The translations under genes were made by a program, and so were the position numbers. The notes under the pieces were generated by a model, which worked only from the letters and a program-made list of their open reading frames with translations, did no database searches and was not told the origin of the DNA. A DNA stretch of 64,000 nucleotides from Phalacrocorax aristotelis (lineage: Eukaryota; Chordata; Aves; Suliformes; Phalacrocoracidae), in assembly GCF_949628215.1 (NCBI RefSeq), contig NC_134276.1:64090733-64154732 (forward strand). The letters run 5' to 3'. The stretch's first letter is position 1, and every line of letters starts with the position of its first letter. Of this stretch, positions 39,861 through 52,500 are shown piece after piece.

Positions 39861-42800
39861 AATCACTATAAAGCAATGGCCCAGAAATCCCAACATGTTC
39901 TCTGGGTGATTGAAGTTTAGAGATGCCATACCTCTTCAAATATCTAGGCCACTTCCTGTCATCTTGTTCTCACTTAACAACCATAATGTTTGTTGAGACA
40001 TGTCTCATTTTGAAGCATTTTCTTCTCTTTCTACCCTTTTTATAGGTGTCATAATTTATGAGGTATGTTTATGTAGGTACCTTATAAATTAAATATTTTA
40101 ATATTTATGGGTACATGGGTTTGATAACACCTCAGTGGCAGTGAATATTCTTTTAAAGTTCACCTTCTTTCATTGTCAGACAAATACATATGCAAGATTA
40201 CTCAAGAGAATCTCTCTTAGTCACATTCTTTCTGTCCAAATCTTTTTGTTTTTCCTTTTATTTTGCTTTGTTTTAGTCAAAACAGAGTGGAGAATAGATT
40301 ACCTGTGTTTCAGTTTTACTGCTGCTGTTTCTGTTCTGCTGAACTCTGCAGGTTGTCTCCAAAAACACTGTCTGACAAGAGAATTGTTTCCACAGCATTT
40401 TGTGCTTTCACCCACAAGAATCTGTCAACCAAATCCACCAAAAATTGACTGTGGTCTAAACTAAACAAAATAGTTTGACAGCGTGAAACAGTACCATTCA
40501 AAGTCAATGGCTGAACCAGGTTGACTTTTATAAGTTAAAGGCTTGGCTCAAAATGTCACTTGTGTGTAAAGATGTCCAGAATAATCTGTGCATATCAGAT
40601 GTGAAAACTGAACTTTAAATTTTGATGCAATCCTACCCGTGCTTAAATAAATGCCTTTTAAAAACTAATTTAAAAATACATGAATCAATAGAACTGCTTC
40701 CATGCTTAAAATTAACCACTGCTTAAGCAATTGGCAGGATGAGAGCAACAAAAATGCTACCAGCCAAAGCACCGAATTCCTTTGCCTTTTTTGATAGCCT
40801 CTGATCTTTCATCTACTACAGGAATGACACATGCATGAAATCGTTTGCTCTCGATGCATCAACTGACATGGGGTTTTTTGCTCGTGTTGATTTGGCTTAG
40901 CATAAACAGAAAATGTGTTTTCAGCAATGAAGGAGCACTGTGTTTTCAGGCTCTTTGAAATGCGGAAAACAGAAAAGGTCAATTATTCCTGTAGATGCAC
41001 TGCTTCTTCACTGGTGATACCATCTAAATAAAAGTGATGCTCTTCTCAAAAGTCAGGCATTTTGATACAAACCAATGTCCTTCTAATTTGAAAGAAATAC
41101 TTATTCAGGTGTACAGACCCATAAAGAAGATGAGTGTCTAGATATGTTTCTCTTACTTTATTGATTTTCCTTTTATTAAAATGTCATTTCTAGAAACACA
41201 GTCATTTGGTTTTCTGTATGACAGTAGGTCAATTTAATTTTTAACTCCTGATTTATATCACAAATATTTTGGAATTCTTTCTACACATTAGTAATAGAAT
41301 GCGGCTTGTCTCTGAATACCTCTTGGAAGCTTGAGTAACTCTAATCCTTCTTTTAGTATTTATACAGGCATAGGAAAAAAAATATACACAGGTGCATATA
41401 GAAAAATGATTGCTTTTTCTGTTTTGACTACTAAAGAGGCATGACCCAGTTAGCAAGGACATGGGTGTGCCTGAGAGGTCACCTATCTCCAGGACTTAGA
41501 CACAGGGCCCTAGGTTATCCAGAGGCATTTCCACCTAGTTAAAATCTACAGCAGAGGCCTCTTCTGTAGGAGGACACCTGTTTTACGTGTGTGTGTGTGT
41601 GTATACATACATATAAAGCTAATATGTATAAAGAAAGCTATATATATAGGTACAGTAATGATTTAATCCATTAGCTTTATGATGTTTTAGGATGCAGAAG
41701 CTCTAAACTTGAATCCATTTGTGAAGGACTGTTTATGCATTCTGCATTAAGCTGATCCTGGATAAAATATATAAACAGCTCTTGAAGCAGAGTTGGCAAC
41801 ACAGCGCTCCTGCGCAGCTTCCACAGGCAAGGTGAGGAATGCCCATAGTGGCCCATGGCCTCCAGCCTGCTCGCCTGGGTTTCTTCTGGAAAGCCAGCAC
41901 AAGTGAGCCTGTAGCCTCTCAACCACGGGATATTCAGCACAGGTCACCCACATCCTGCATGATAACGTTTGTTATAACAACCAGCATCACTTTAAAGAAA
42001 CAGTGAATTTCGTTGCAGTGAATTTCACTGCATTTCATTCAGGCTGGACCCACACCAGTAGGCTTGCTGGTGCCAACTGGGTTGAGCCCTTGCGAAGAGA
42101 TGGATGGACTAGCTGTGGATTATCATCAGTCTTCATTCCCAACAATGCTCAGTGCTGTGAAAACTGAGATGCTGCTCTCCATATTCAGCAGCAGGAGGCA
42201 ATATGCTTTTTAAGGTAAGGTACCAAGGAACATACAAATCTTTAGTAGCTTTTGGTAGCAATTAAACAGGTCTTCCAGGACTGTGGTGCTAATTAGAAGT
42301 CCCTAAGCTCTGCCTAAAGTGAGCTTATAATAGCTAAACCTGATTTTGCATCTTTAATAAAATGAGGATAACAATGTGCTCAATGTCAAAGGATTTAGAA
42401 AACATGAACGATAAAAGGTGCAAATTCCCACATCATTAGAACTATTACAAATTAGGAGTTAAATGCTGGCCTGTATAAGCTGATGGGTGTCTTTCAAACA
42501 CGGATTATCTAATTAAATGTTTCACTCCTGTAGTGCTGTAGTTCATACCCTGGTCTTGTTCACTGCTACACTTGGGAATGCTGACTGATGACTCACGAAC
42601 TGTGGATTCAGTACTTCATTTACTCTTTACAGATCCTAGGTAATCATTATAATTTCAAAAACATAAAGAGTAGTAGCTTTGCTTTATTTTTGTGCTCAGG
42701 AAGTTAAAGTTATGTTGCTCTGGTGGATTTTGTGCAGTTATATGTCAGCTGAATTTTCATGTACAAATGTATTCCCTAAGTTGATTTACCAGAAGACTTT

Positions 42801-45800
42801 AAATGTCAACTCAGTATTCATATGGAATCTTTTGTCTGCATTAAGAGTTGGCTGCTGTCCGTGATATTGGATTACAGAGCACAAGAACAGCCAGCCAAAA
42901 AAAAACCAAAGTCATTGCTTGATTTGATTGTTATTCATTTTTAAGTACTTTCATTCAACTCTGATTGCTGTAGAATTTGTCTGCTTTATGAACGTCTTTG
43001 AAAGGCGACATTGATGTTTTATGCTGTCTTAAGTGCTATCATCACTGTTAATGAACATGGACTCATTAATGTCTAAATAATTCACAGCACAAGGGTGTTT
43101 CCTTCCCTCTTGAGTTTGCTTTTCCTGGGACAATTAATTTTTGTATTAGCTACTACATCTGTTTGCAATACTATCCATGAATTTTAGTTTATCCTTTGAA
43201 TCACAACACTGTTTTGCACAGTAAAGGTGGCATTTCTTAATCAGGTGAAGAGTTTTTAGAACCCATCTCTATCTGTAGAAAAACACTTTTCTTTTTTTTC
43301 AATTCTTAAATCTATGACCTATAGGTCTTTTACCTATTCCTTAAATGAAAGCTGCCACTATTAGTGTCAATAACATTACATTGTGAACTACGGAGAAAAC
43401 AGATATACCTCTTGAGCATGGGACTATTAAAACCGACAGTATGACACTGTGATATTATCAAATCATGTAGGAACATAGACAAAAAGGAACAACATCATCA
43501 TACCTGCTCTTGTCTTAATTTTGGATATTGAAGGACAATGTTTTTTGAAAGAATATTTTTCAGTGACATATTATGGCGACCATTTCAGGAAAAGCATAGC
43601 AATACTGAAGACTTGGGTTGAACACAAGCCCTAAAGTTTCTAAGGAAAAAAATGCCTTCTCCTGAGAAAGATTAATACTCTGAAACTGCACCACCAACAG
43701 AAAAAATAAAATTACTAGTTCTCCTATAGGGTTGGACAGTGCAGCATCCCTTTATCCTGCACAATACCCAGTAACTCCTGTGAAGCAGTGGAATACCACC
43801 TAAATCACCCATAACTGAATTATGATTTTGATGGGAAGGTCTGTTGATGATCAAAATATCCTTCCTGTGCTGTGGGCTTGGCGGTTATTTGCTTTATGGA
43901 ACTAAAAGGGACGATCTGCGGAACCGTTTTCAGTCTATTAGTCCGTTTTCCTCATCTTTGGCTCTTTCTGTCCAGGTAGAAATTGCCTTCTGATATGAGT
44001 ACACTCTTATTTCCACCGGATTTGGGTTCACTGAATATGCATAACAAGGATGTGATAGCATTGCATTTTTAGTATCTTTCTTACTAAATAAAAATGACAA
44101 ACAGCAGCAGGTTACAGCAGACCATAACATAGCGGGAGTCTGCTAGGTTCTGAGAGTCTGCATAAACAAAGCAAATAAAAATGATAGCATTTTCTGGAGT
44201 GGTGCACATCAGGATACATCACGCACTGCAGCAATGCTGAACACATGTAGTTCTCTAAGCAACAGAGCCAGATGAGAGTGGTTTCAAAGAATTTTGTGAA
44301 TTACTGATTAGATACTTTGATGCCTAATGAAGTATGAGATTTTCCTGTGGCTGGCCATTCGTAGTTCCCTCTTCACATGAGCACTAAGCAGCAAACTGGA
44401 GCAGGGGAGGTAGTGTCAGAACTGAAGAAACTTGTTTCTATACTGCTCGCCTTGGGTGGACTGAATTCATGAGAAGATGAGAAAACTGCGGGGAGTTCTT
44501 TTGGCATCTGAAATGTGTTTACTATTTCTTCTTTCCAGGATGGGTTCAGAGACCCTTTCTCTCATAGAGGCCATTAATGCCTTCTCTTCTACTCTGGCAC
44601 CTACTGTACTGGGGCCTGGGCAAAGAAGTGAGCAGAGAGAGGGATATCACTATACCTTTGTGCAATTTGGTTAGAACTGGCTGGTTGGTTAAGACGTTAT
44701 AAGGTATGAATAGACACAGGCATACGCACTTTGATTGCTTAATGCTCATTCTTTTCAGGCAACTTGATTAGAAATGCGAAGGGAGGCAGAGGGAACAAGT
44801 AAATCATCTGCTTTCTGTATGAAGAGATCTGACTTTTAACAAGTTGCAGCTCCCTTCAGTTTGCCTCTTTCTCACTTTACAGTTAACAAAATTCTTCTAC
44901 TGAGAGAAGAAAAGGAAAAAAAAAGTCCCTGGTAAGCTGATTTTACTACACACAGCACTTAATGCATGTAGCTTTTCTCTGAATTTATTCCCAAAAAGTG
45001 GTTGCCTTTCAAGTTCTATTAAATATACTTAAATATAGACTTTTATGAATGTAGCCCCCTTTTATCTCCTTCTTACAACTTTTCCTCCCTTTTTGGAGTA
45101 TTTCTGCTGTCTGTGTTTCAAGATCCAAGGCTTGGCTTAGCTCTGGTAGGGAAAGCTGGCTCAAACTTCTGAGGAAATTGCTAAGTTGTGAGAAAGATCT
45201 GTGACAACATCTGTAGAGTGGAGTCCTGTGAGATAAGATAGGTAAAATTGCCTGTGGAGGTAGGATTATAGAAACTGGGACTGTTAGTAGCTCAAGGATT
45301 CAGGAGGGAAAATGCCAACATGGAAAAGAAAAACAAAACCCTAAGGGAAGAACAGGGAGGTAGACGTGAACAACTGAGGAAAAGCTGAGATCCAGGGAGC
45401 AGCAGAGGCCAACCTTTGTGACTTAACCTGACTCAGGATCCTCCTGACCCGACCTCAATATTGACTCCCGCCTGGCTAACAAGGAGTCTCCAAATGTCAT
45501 ATGGGAATGGGTAAAGACAGAGCATGCTAATATTTAGCCTAGTTATTTATTAGGTAGCTGTCTTTTGTATGTGCCAAGCAATGAATAATTGCTATATACT
45601 TTAAAGCTGTACATATTATGCTGCTGCAGTCTCTTTGCAAATAGCTAAAGGTGTCCAAAGTGATCCAAATAGTTACATCAATTGGTTACATCAAACAGGT
45701 AATGTCTTAGTCACGCTGAGTTAGTTATGTGGACGCCACCAAAAATGAAACAGGCCAAAAGCAATTGGTTGCAGAGCTTAAACAGGCGAGACTTTTGAGG

Positions 45801-45873
45801 TATAGTTTCTAAGAGGAAAGGTATTAAACGATCTGTACTACCCATTGCATGGTCCAAGCCTTTGAAACCTGGC
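39861..45873. other. Intergenic, no gene recognised
   Basis: No convincing exon. It contains the (GT)8 tract and a short local direct repeat of CAGTGAATTTC at about 42,001-42,026. The stretch 45,300-45,870 just before the LTR may be repeat-derived, but I could not assign it. Confidence 0.6.
41587..41602 (+). repeat. Short (GT)8 microsatellite
   Basis: Eight GT units followed by an alternating TATACATACATATA stretch. Alternating purine-pyrimidine of this kind can be polymorphic in length. Confidence 0.8.
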
Positions 45874-46371
45874 TGTTGAAGGGGAAATTCTAATTGTAAC
45901 TGCTCAGCAGTGGTAATTTGTGACCGAGGAAAGATCTGCCATGAAGGACAAGAAGGCCCAGCTGCAAGGGGTTAAACTGGCTGGAAGCAGGAATGCCAGA
46001 GACAGAATGACTCCTTGCAAGGGAGTGAAGGTTCCCCTGGTGATGAGACAGGAAAGAGCCTCAATATTGCCGTGTAGACCATTCTGGAATGAGAGCATGC
46101 AGGGGCCCAAGCTCAGGGGACACCCTTGGGCATCAGAGCTGGGCTGAGGGATGGATCCACAGCAAGGCTGAGGTGTCGCGTGCAACCGCTCTTGGGATTG
46201 GTGCTGGTGCAAGTGTATATAAGGAATCTGCCTGTGTCACATCATTGCAGACTCCTTGTAAAACTGCCTATTATGGTAGGACTCTGCCCAATGCATTGCT
46301 CATTAAACTTTTCTATTTATGTACAAACCTGTTTAATTCATCTCAAGGGGTGCCATAAAAATTCCCCAACA
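45874..46371 (+). mobile_element. Endogenous retroviral LTR, plus orientation
   Basis: About 498 bp running from TGTTGAAGGGGAAATT to AATTCCCCAACA. The two ends are imperfect inverted copies, as expected for LTR termini. It has a TATATAAG box at 46216-46223 and an ATTAAA poly(A) signal at 46302-46307, a spacing of about 80 bp consistent with a short R region. The flanks (CTGGC and CTATC) are not a clear target duplication, so the insertion is old or one boundary is slightly off. Overlapping short reading frames inside it are not retroviral proteins. It is probably a solo LTR. Confidence 0.65.
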
Positions 46372-47799
46372 CTATCTATATGTTCCCTTTTCAGACTGGA
46401 CCACCCTACCTTTTAACATTTCCTGATCAGTCAGAAGCAATATGGTAGCTGACAAGTAAGCTATTGCCCCAAACTGAAACTCTGAGCTGACAGTTGAGAA
46501 ACTTATACATGTCTTCAACCAGCAGAAGAGCTGTGATGTGTGAAGTCTCTGTCCCCTACCTGAGAACTCCACTGGAAATACAGTCTTCCTTGCGTCAGCC
46601 CCAAACCTCTCACTACGTCCTGTGGGCCAGTGGCTAGGGCATTTATCTGGATTACTGTCTGAGTTTCTATCATGATTTCTCCTTTTATATAAAGGCTCTG
46701 TGATATAAAACAAATGAACAGCTTTGAGAGCAGGGACTGAAACTTCCCATGGCAAATACTTAATCCATGAATCCAGGTTATAAATCCACCCTAAAATCTG
46801 GACATTAACCAGTCCTTTTCAAAGAACAGTTTATGTTCACCCAACTTTAGGAAGAATTCAACCTCTGTGTCAGTCTTGTCTTAGATATCTAAATCTGAAA
46901 AAAAAAAAAAAGTAAATATCTTATGGTTAATGAGATTTTTCTTTGCCCTTAGTAGCATTCCACCGAATTTGTGGGGCTTCTAGAGGCCCCTTTAGGTATA
47001 AAAGTCCATTTGTCAGAGTACCTACCCAGGCAGTAGAATGCTTTGGGTTCAGTACAACACTAGCATAGCTCTCCCATTCCTGGGGAACACTCAAATAACA
47101 GACTGTAAACAAAGTAAGTGAAGTATATGGAAGGGTGAGAGATCTATTAACTGTTCTCCCAAAGCTTGGATCCATGCAGGATTATAAAAGTCATGGGGCA
47201 AGAGTTGCAAAAAGCCAAAGGGAATCAGATTTCACTTCGATGAACTTTCAAGACAGGTCAAAACAGGGTTTCTACTTCTGGCTTCCTGAGGTATGAGTAT
47301 AAATGGACCATTTTACTACGAAGCAGTCCTGGGAAGAAGACCCACTTTATCTTAGGAAGTGTTCACAGAGCACTAGTTTACAACTGCAGTGAACAGGCTG
47401 GACACCCAAACCAGCAAACTGCATGATACCGTGGAAGTGCTGAAATTTTTTGTACAAGTAAGGGGAAACAGGTGGACCTGGTTTCTCTCTGCAGCTCTCC
47501 AGAGCCCTCTGCAGCCTGATCATCATTTGAAGCTAGGTACACAAGGTGTTGATGGGACAACATTTAAATTAGAAGGGTATATTGGCAGAAATTATTTCTT
47601 CCTTGAGATGGTCTTGAAAAGGCTCACAGTACATTCATAGATGTAACACAGCCAATCTATCCTGTTACCCTTGTACACAGAAATTATTTCACACCATTTT
47701 CAGCATACTGCTTAATGCCAGCGAGTGAACTCCTTTTTTGCATTTAACTAGATTCTACGTCATCCTGTCAAATATGTTAACTGAAACAGCCTGTTTTTC
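46372..47799. other. Intergenic between LTR copies
   Basis: No gene or clear repeat recognised. An A13 tract is at about 46,899-46,911. Short open frames on both strands are unsupported. Confidence 0.55.
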
Positions 47800-48270
47800 C
47801 CTTTCAACAGAATTTAAAACCAGACGTAGCACAGATTTCTGCAGGGTGCAACCCCACCTAAAACAAGTTAGTAGTAGATAAAAGAGAGGCAGGAGGGGGG
47901 CAGAGGGAAGTTAGGCTGATTAACGATGCAGAGACCATTTCTGCTTGAATACTGATGAGCCAAGTTATCTATTTGGGCCACCTGCCTAACTATTTGGTTC
48001 CTGCCAGTATTTCATTGCTTGTACTCATCTTTGGGGAACTGTTATTGTATGAATTCTGCTAAATTATTTTAATCTTTATTTTAATTCTTGTTAGCTTTTA
48101 ATATAATTGTAAAAGATAATTTGTGATTTTTGCTTTGTCTGATTGCTAAAACCTTTGTAAGATAATAAATGAAGATTAAAATTCCCCATGGGAATTCTGG
48201 AGACAACTGTGGGTGAAGGCTTACTGAACACCAGCAGTAAGCAGTGGGTCAGGGGTTCGGCACCCCAACA
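47800..48270 (+). mobile_element. Probable 3' part of an endogenous retroviral LTR
   Basis: An AATAAA at 48164-48169 is followed by about 100 bp ending GGGGTTCGGCACCCCAACA at 48270. That end resembles the U5 terminus of an avian LTR. No TATA box or left terminus was identified, so the start is arbitrary. It could be a truncated LTR or chance resemblance. Confidence 0.4.
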
Positions 48271-49959
48271 TAAGCACAGAATTGTGTCAGACCAGAATTC
48301 ATAAACAAAGAAGACCTACAGCAAAGCATGTGCACTCATATATGTAGAGGCAAATATCGTAATTAAATGCATTTTACACTAAAAGATAATGCACTATGAA
48401 AGGAAATGTAAGTTTGATTTTGGAACGGTTGAACTGACTGTGTCTGCCAAAAATACAGGTCAGGAAGGCAGGTTATCCAAAACATGTACAGCAGAATATT
48501 TTTCCCATCCTATTAATTTTTTAAGACCCAGGTCTCTCCCTCGTGGAAAGATGTTCCTTTATATCCTCCAGTCACTAAAAAAAAAAGTTAAATTTTTCAG
48601 TCTTAAATGTTTAAATATTACTTGTACTGCACCTCAGATGCCACTTACTGAGTGACTGCCAGGAATCTGTATGAGATCTGTATACAGCAGTTGGTGTGTT
48701 TTTAAAGCTCTTCATCAAGCATAAGAATTTAGATCTATCAATATAGAAAAAAAGCTTCTAAAGCTACCATGTCAGAGAAAAAGAAAAAAGGAGTAAAATT
48801 ATGTTTTTCTTTCTCTTAACTGTCTTTTATTTATTAACTTTGTTAATGTCGCTAATGCATGTGACCCCATTGCTCTGACCTGGTTGCTTTATAGCACTGT
48901 GTCAGGCAGTCTGCTCGCAGCACCTGCTGTGTTTCAGTTACAGCTAGATGGAATCAATAAAACCGGCTGTCCTTATCATTTCTATTTTGTTCATACAGCC
49001 ATGTTCAGAGACCTGAACAATGTGACACCTGTCATCCTCATATTTATTTTTGACTTGAATAATCTTCTGTCTTCTTACTCCAACAGCACTCAGAGATTTT
49101 AATTAAAATTTAAAAAATAAATCCAAGGCATATTTAGCTATGTCTGCTATAATCATATATGAGCACGTTTATAGGATAGACTGAAGCATAACAGAGAAGT
49201 ACACAAACTTGCTTTAAACTGGATGGATAAAATCATTCTGCTTTGGCAGCACACAGATCTTGTATTTAAAAGCTGTAACACACTAGTCAAGAGAGGCTAA
49301 GGCTGGGGAGGAGCTGTGGGAGACAGGGAGGAAAAAAGCAACCACAAAAACTAAACTGAGACTAGCTATGTTACACATCTATTGCTGTCTTTTACTTGAA
49401 TACATGTACCTTTGCACAGACATGCACACATGACCCATTTATCCACCTGCCTTTGACCAGACCGTTAGCTCATTCACTGCAGGTGTACGATGCAGAGGCT
49501 GAAGCCATGGATTTGAAAGAACACGTTGCCTCTGGCTGCTGCTGTAGCAAAGCTTGCTGAGGAAAGGCAGGCTGTAGTGTACCAGCTGCAGGAGGAAGCT
49601 GCCATGTGCAAGAACAAGGAGAAATCCTACCTCTTCCTTCGATCTCCACTTGCCCGTAAGGTCTCGAAATATGGTTGGGAGTAGTGTTAATGTTTGTAAA
49701 GTCTACAATCACAAGAAAGAAGCTGTCACTTAAGCACCCCCAGATCAAGGCTGGGCAATCAGACCAAAGTGGCTAAGTTATTGGAACCTGTTTCCACTCT
49801 CAAAACTGGTATGGCTATATATCACCTCAAATTGAAAGCAAGCCCTTCTGTTCTCTCAGGTATGGCTATTATTTAAACATTTATACATATTGCTTAGAGA
49901 GTTCTTTCCACAGAATATGAGACTTTGAACAAACTTGTGTTTCGTTAATAGCAGGAGTC
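48271..49959. other. Intergenic between LTR copies
   Basis: Nothing recognised. A 92-codon minus-strand frame (49,470-49,748) lacks similarity to retroviral or cellular proteins known to me. The sequence next to 49,960 could be internal retroviral remnant. Confidence 0.5.
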
Positions 49960-50830
49960 TGAGGAGTGGCTGGGGAGTGACCCTACTGTTGAGTCACGAG
50001 GTTCAGGCAGAACCCCTTGCTTTCTAAACTCCTTCTCCAAGAGGAGTCTAGGTGCGGCCAAGTCCAGTCTTAGTCTCAGACTTGGTCAACAGTTTATTTT
50101 CTAAAGGTTGTAGATGTAGCCACCCATCAGAGTATTTCATGTTAGTAGCTAGTGTGGCAGATGCCCAGGCCAGTCACGTTCAATGAGAACGATCACGGCT
50201 AGATTAATGAATAGTGCAATTTATTAAAGCAACAGATACACGGGTTCTTTGGATTACCAGTGATAGAATTGCTGGTTACAAGACATACACAAATAGTAAG
50301 AAAATGAATAACACTGCTAGGCTACAAGTCCATTAAGCAAATATGAAGCGACTCCAATGGATTGGAAATTTAAAGTGAAGCTATGTAGAGGTCTCTAAGT
50401 TTTCCCAAGTGCTCAAATCTTACCCAAAGGCATCCCAGTGTGGGGGGAAGAGAGGCTCAGCCCATCAACAGGTCCCAGAAGTCAGAGTGGTACACGATGG
50501 TATCTTCCCTAACACCCTTTTCCTCTTAACCTATTTTATACTTTTTTTTTTATCTTTCAGGTGGAGCTTGAGTGACTCTAGTCATACATACCTTTGTTAT
50601 GATTGGTGTAGAATTTCCTCACTTTGCTTTTAAAAGCATAGACTAGAAAAATTCAAAGCGCATGCTCAGTGAGGGGTGGTTGCACCTTAGAGGTGGGTAG
50701 ATTTTGGGATGGAGGTGTGTTTTGGTATTGTAGTGATATTATAATGATCAAAGTTCCTGAAAAGGACAGCAATTTGTCAAAAGTATGACGGACTGTTGGC
50801 CCAGGGTGGCAAATGTACAGTGTACCAGCT
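49960..50830 (-). mobile_element. Endogenous retroviral LTR (approximate limits)
   Basis: On the minus strand a TATAAAATAG box (50531-50540) is followed about 310 bp later by AATAAA (50220-50225), the spacing of an LTR U3-R unit. The sequence around 50,190-50,830 resembles an LTR family I recognise from passerine-type birds. I could not fix the TG and CA termini or a target duplication, and the outer parts could be internal or flanking sequence. No gag, pol or env reading frame was found nearby. Confidence 0.6.
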
Positions 50831-51393
50831 CTGTGGTACCTCGAGTCCCCATTTATCACAGAACCTGGCCATGGCATCTCCACACCGCTCCACCCTCCAG
50901 ACAACTCCTCTTAGAGCCAGCACACTAAGTTCTCCTGGCATTGCCGACATCTCAGGTTATAAGCCTAGGGGACTTCCGTGGAATGGTTTTCTCACCTGTC
51001 AGCTGCACTCTACCCTGAAAGCTTCTTCCATGCTGTACCTTTTCTAAAAATATAAGTTTAATTCTAAGTCACCTCCAGAGATTATTCCACATCTTGGTGT
51101 TCATGTTCAGTATAACTCAATTTGTTTTATGCTTTGGTTTTTTTGGCTGTGTTTTTGGAGGGGTTGTTTGGGATTGGGGGGAGGGAGTTGCCTATAGACT
51201 CCTTAGTTTATTATCAATTTTACAGTCCAGGTTTACATAAATTCTATGGTTTACCTTCAGTTTAATGTGTAGCTGTCAAAAATCACACTGTAAGAGTGCT
51301 AGCCATACTAATGCCTGTTGTACTGCAAATAAAAAAAAACCAACAGTAAGTTTGCAATGTATAAATTGCCACCATTTGACAGTTTTCCCATTC

Positions 51394-51398
51394 ACAAG
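51394..51398. repeat. Target-site duplication, left copy (ACAAG)
   Basis: Five bases identical to 51994-51998, directly abutting the LTR terminus. The right copy at 51994-51998 completes the pair. Confidence 0.85.
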
Positions 51399-51993
51399 TG
51401 TTGTGGTCTAACCCCAACTGGCAACCAAGCACCACGCAGCCACTTGCTCACTCCACCCTGGTGGGATGGGGGTGGGAACTGGAAGAGTAAAAGTGAGAAA
51501 ACTCATGGTTTGAAATAAAGACAGTTTAATAGATAAAGCAAAAACTGTGCAAGCAAGCCAAACAAAACCAGGAATTCACTCACTGCTTCCCATGGGCAGG
51601 CAGGTGTTCATCCATCTCCAGGAAGGCAGGGCTCCCTCACGCATTACAGTTACTTGGGAAGATAAATGCCACCACTCCAGATATCCTCCCCTTCCTTCTT
51701 CTTCCTCTGGCTTTATATGTTGAGCATGACGTCTTATGGTATGGAATATCCATTTGGTCAGATTGCATCGGCTGTCCTGGATGTGTCCCCTCCAAACTGC
51801 TTGTGCACCCTCAGCCTGCTCACTGGTGGGGTGGGGTGAGAAGGAGAAAAGGCCTTGACTCTGTGTAGGCACTGCTCAGCAATATTTAAATCATCCCTGT
51901 GTTATCAACACTGTTTCCAGCACAGATCCAAAACACAGCCCCATAGAAGCTACTGTGAAGAAAATTAACTCTATCGCAGCCAAAACCAGCACA
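51399..51993 (-). mobile_element. Solo LTR of an endogenous retrovirus, ERVL-like, with 5-bp target duplication
   Basis: 595 bp bounded by TG...CA termini (TGTGCTGG at its 5' end and CCACAACA at its 3' end, minus strand). It is flanked on both sides by ACAAG (51394-51398 and 51994-51998). Read on the minus strand it has a TATAAA box at 51712-51717 and an ATTAAA poly(A) signal at 51525-51530, so U3, R and U5 are in normal order. No internal retroviral sequence adjoins it, so it is a recombination product. A 5-bp duplication is typical of class III (ERVL) elements. I recognise the sequence as a family widespread in neoavian birds. The class is inferred, while the boundaries are seen. Confidence 0.9.
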
Positions 51994-52034
51994 ACAAGAC
52001 ACCAGAAATTAGACTGGGAACTTCAGTTCAGATC

Positions 52035-52500
52035 CGACTCACAGAATCATGGAATAATTGAGGCTGGATGACAACTCTGGAGGTTATCTAGTCCAACTCC
52101 TCTGCTCTTGAAGTGTCAGATACAGCAGGTTACTCAGGACTGTATCTAGCTGGGTTTTGAATGTCTCCAAGCATGGAGACTCCATAACGTCTCTGGGCAA
52201 CCTGTTCCTGTGTTTGACCACCCTCATAGTAAGGAAGTGTTTTCCTAGTTTTAAACAAAATTTCCCCTATTTCATTTTGTTCCCATTGCCTCTTATCCTG
52301 TACCTGGGCCACTGATGACAACTCTTCGAGCCTGGCAGTTCAACCAGTTTTCAGTCTACCTCCCTGTCCACTTATCTAGACCATACTTCATCAGCTGCCT
52401 ATGAGAAAATTACAGAAGACGGCGTCAAAAGCCTTCCTAAAGTTGAGAAAAACAACATCTAGTGCTCTCCCCTTGTCCACCAAGCTGGTCTAATACTATA
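52035..52500 (-). mobile_element. CR1 LINE 3'-end fragment
   Basis: The plus strand starts ACAGAATCATGGAATAATTG, continues with the block around GTCCAACTCC and GGGCAACCTGTTCC, and then the block around GACGGCGTCAAAAGCCTTCC. All are typical of a reverse-oriented avian CR1. It begins about 40 bp from the solo LTR at 51,399-51,993. It is 5'-truncated and has no open ORF2 segment of note. Confidence 0.85.

Noticed and set aside
39502-39939. Open frames of 145, 114 and 106 codons over the microsatellite on both strands
   Set aside because: The pentamer AAAAG has no stop codon in any phase, so long frames arise automatically. The K/R/E and F/S/L strings are repeat translation.
48230-48270. GGTTCGGCACCCC as a tRNA B-box
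   Set aside because: It lacks a matching A-box and cloverleaf stems, and it fits better as an LTR end.
51576-51872. 98-codon minus-strand frame
   Set aside because: It lies wholly inside the solo LTR and has no retroviral protein features.
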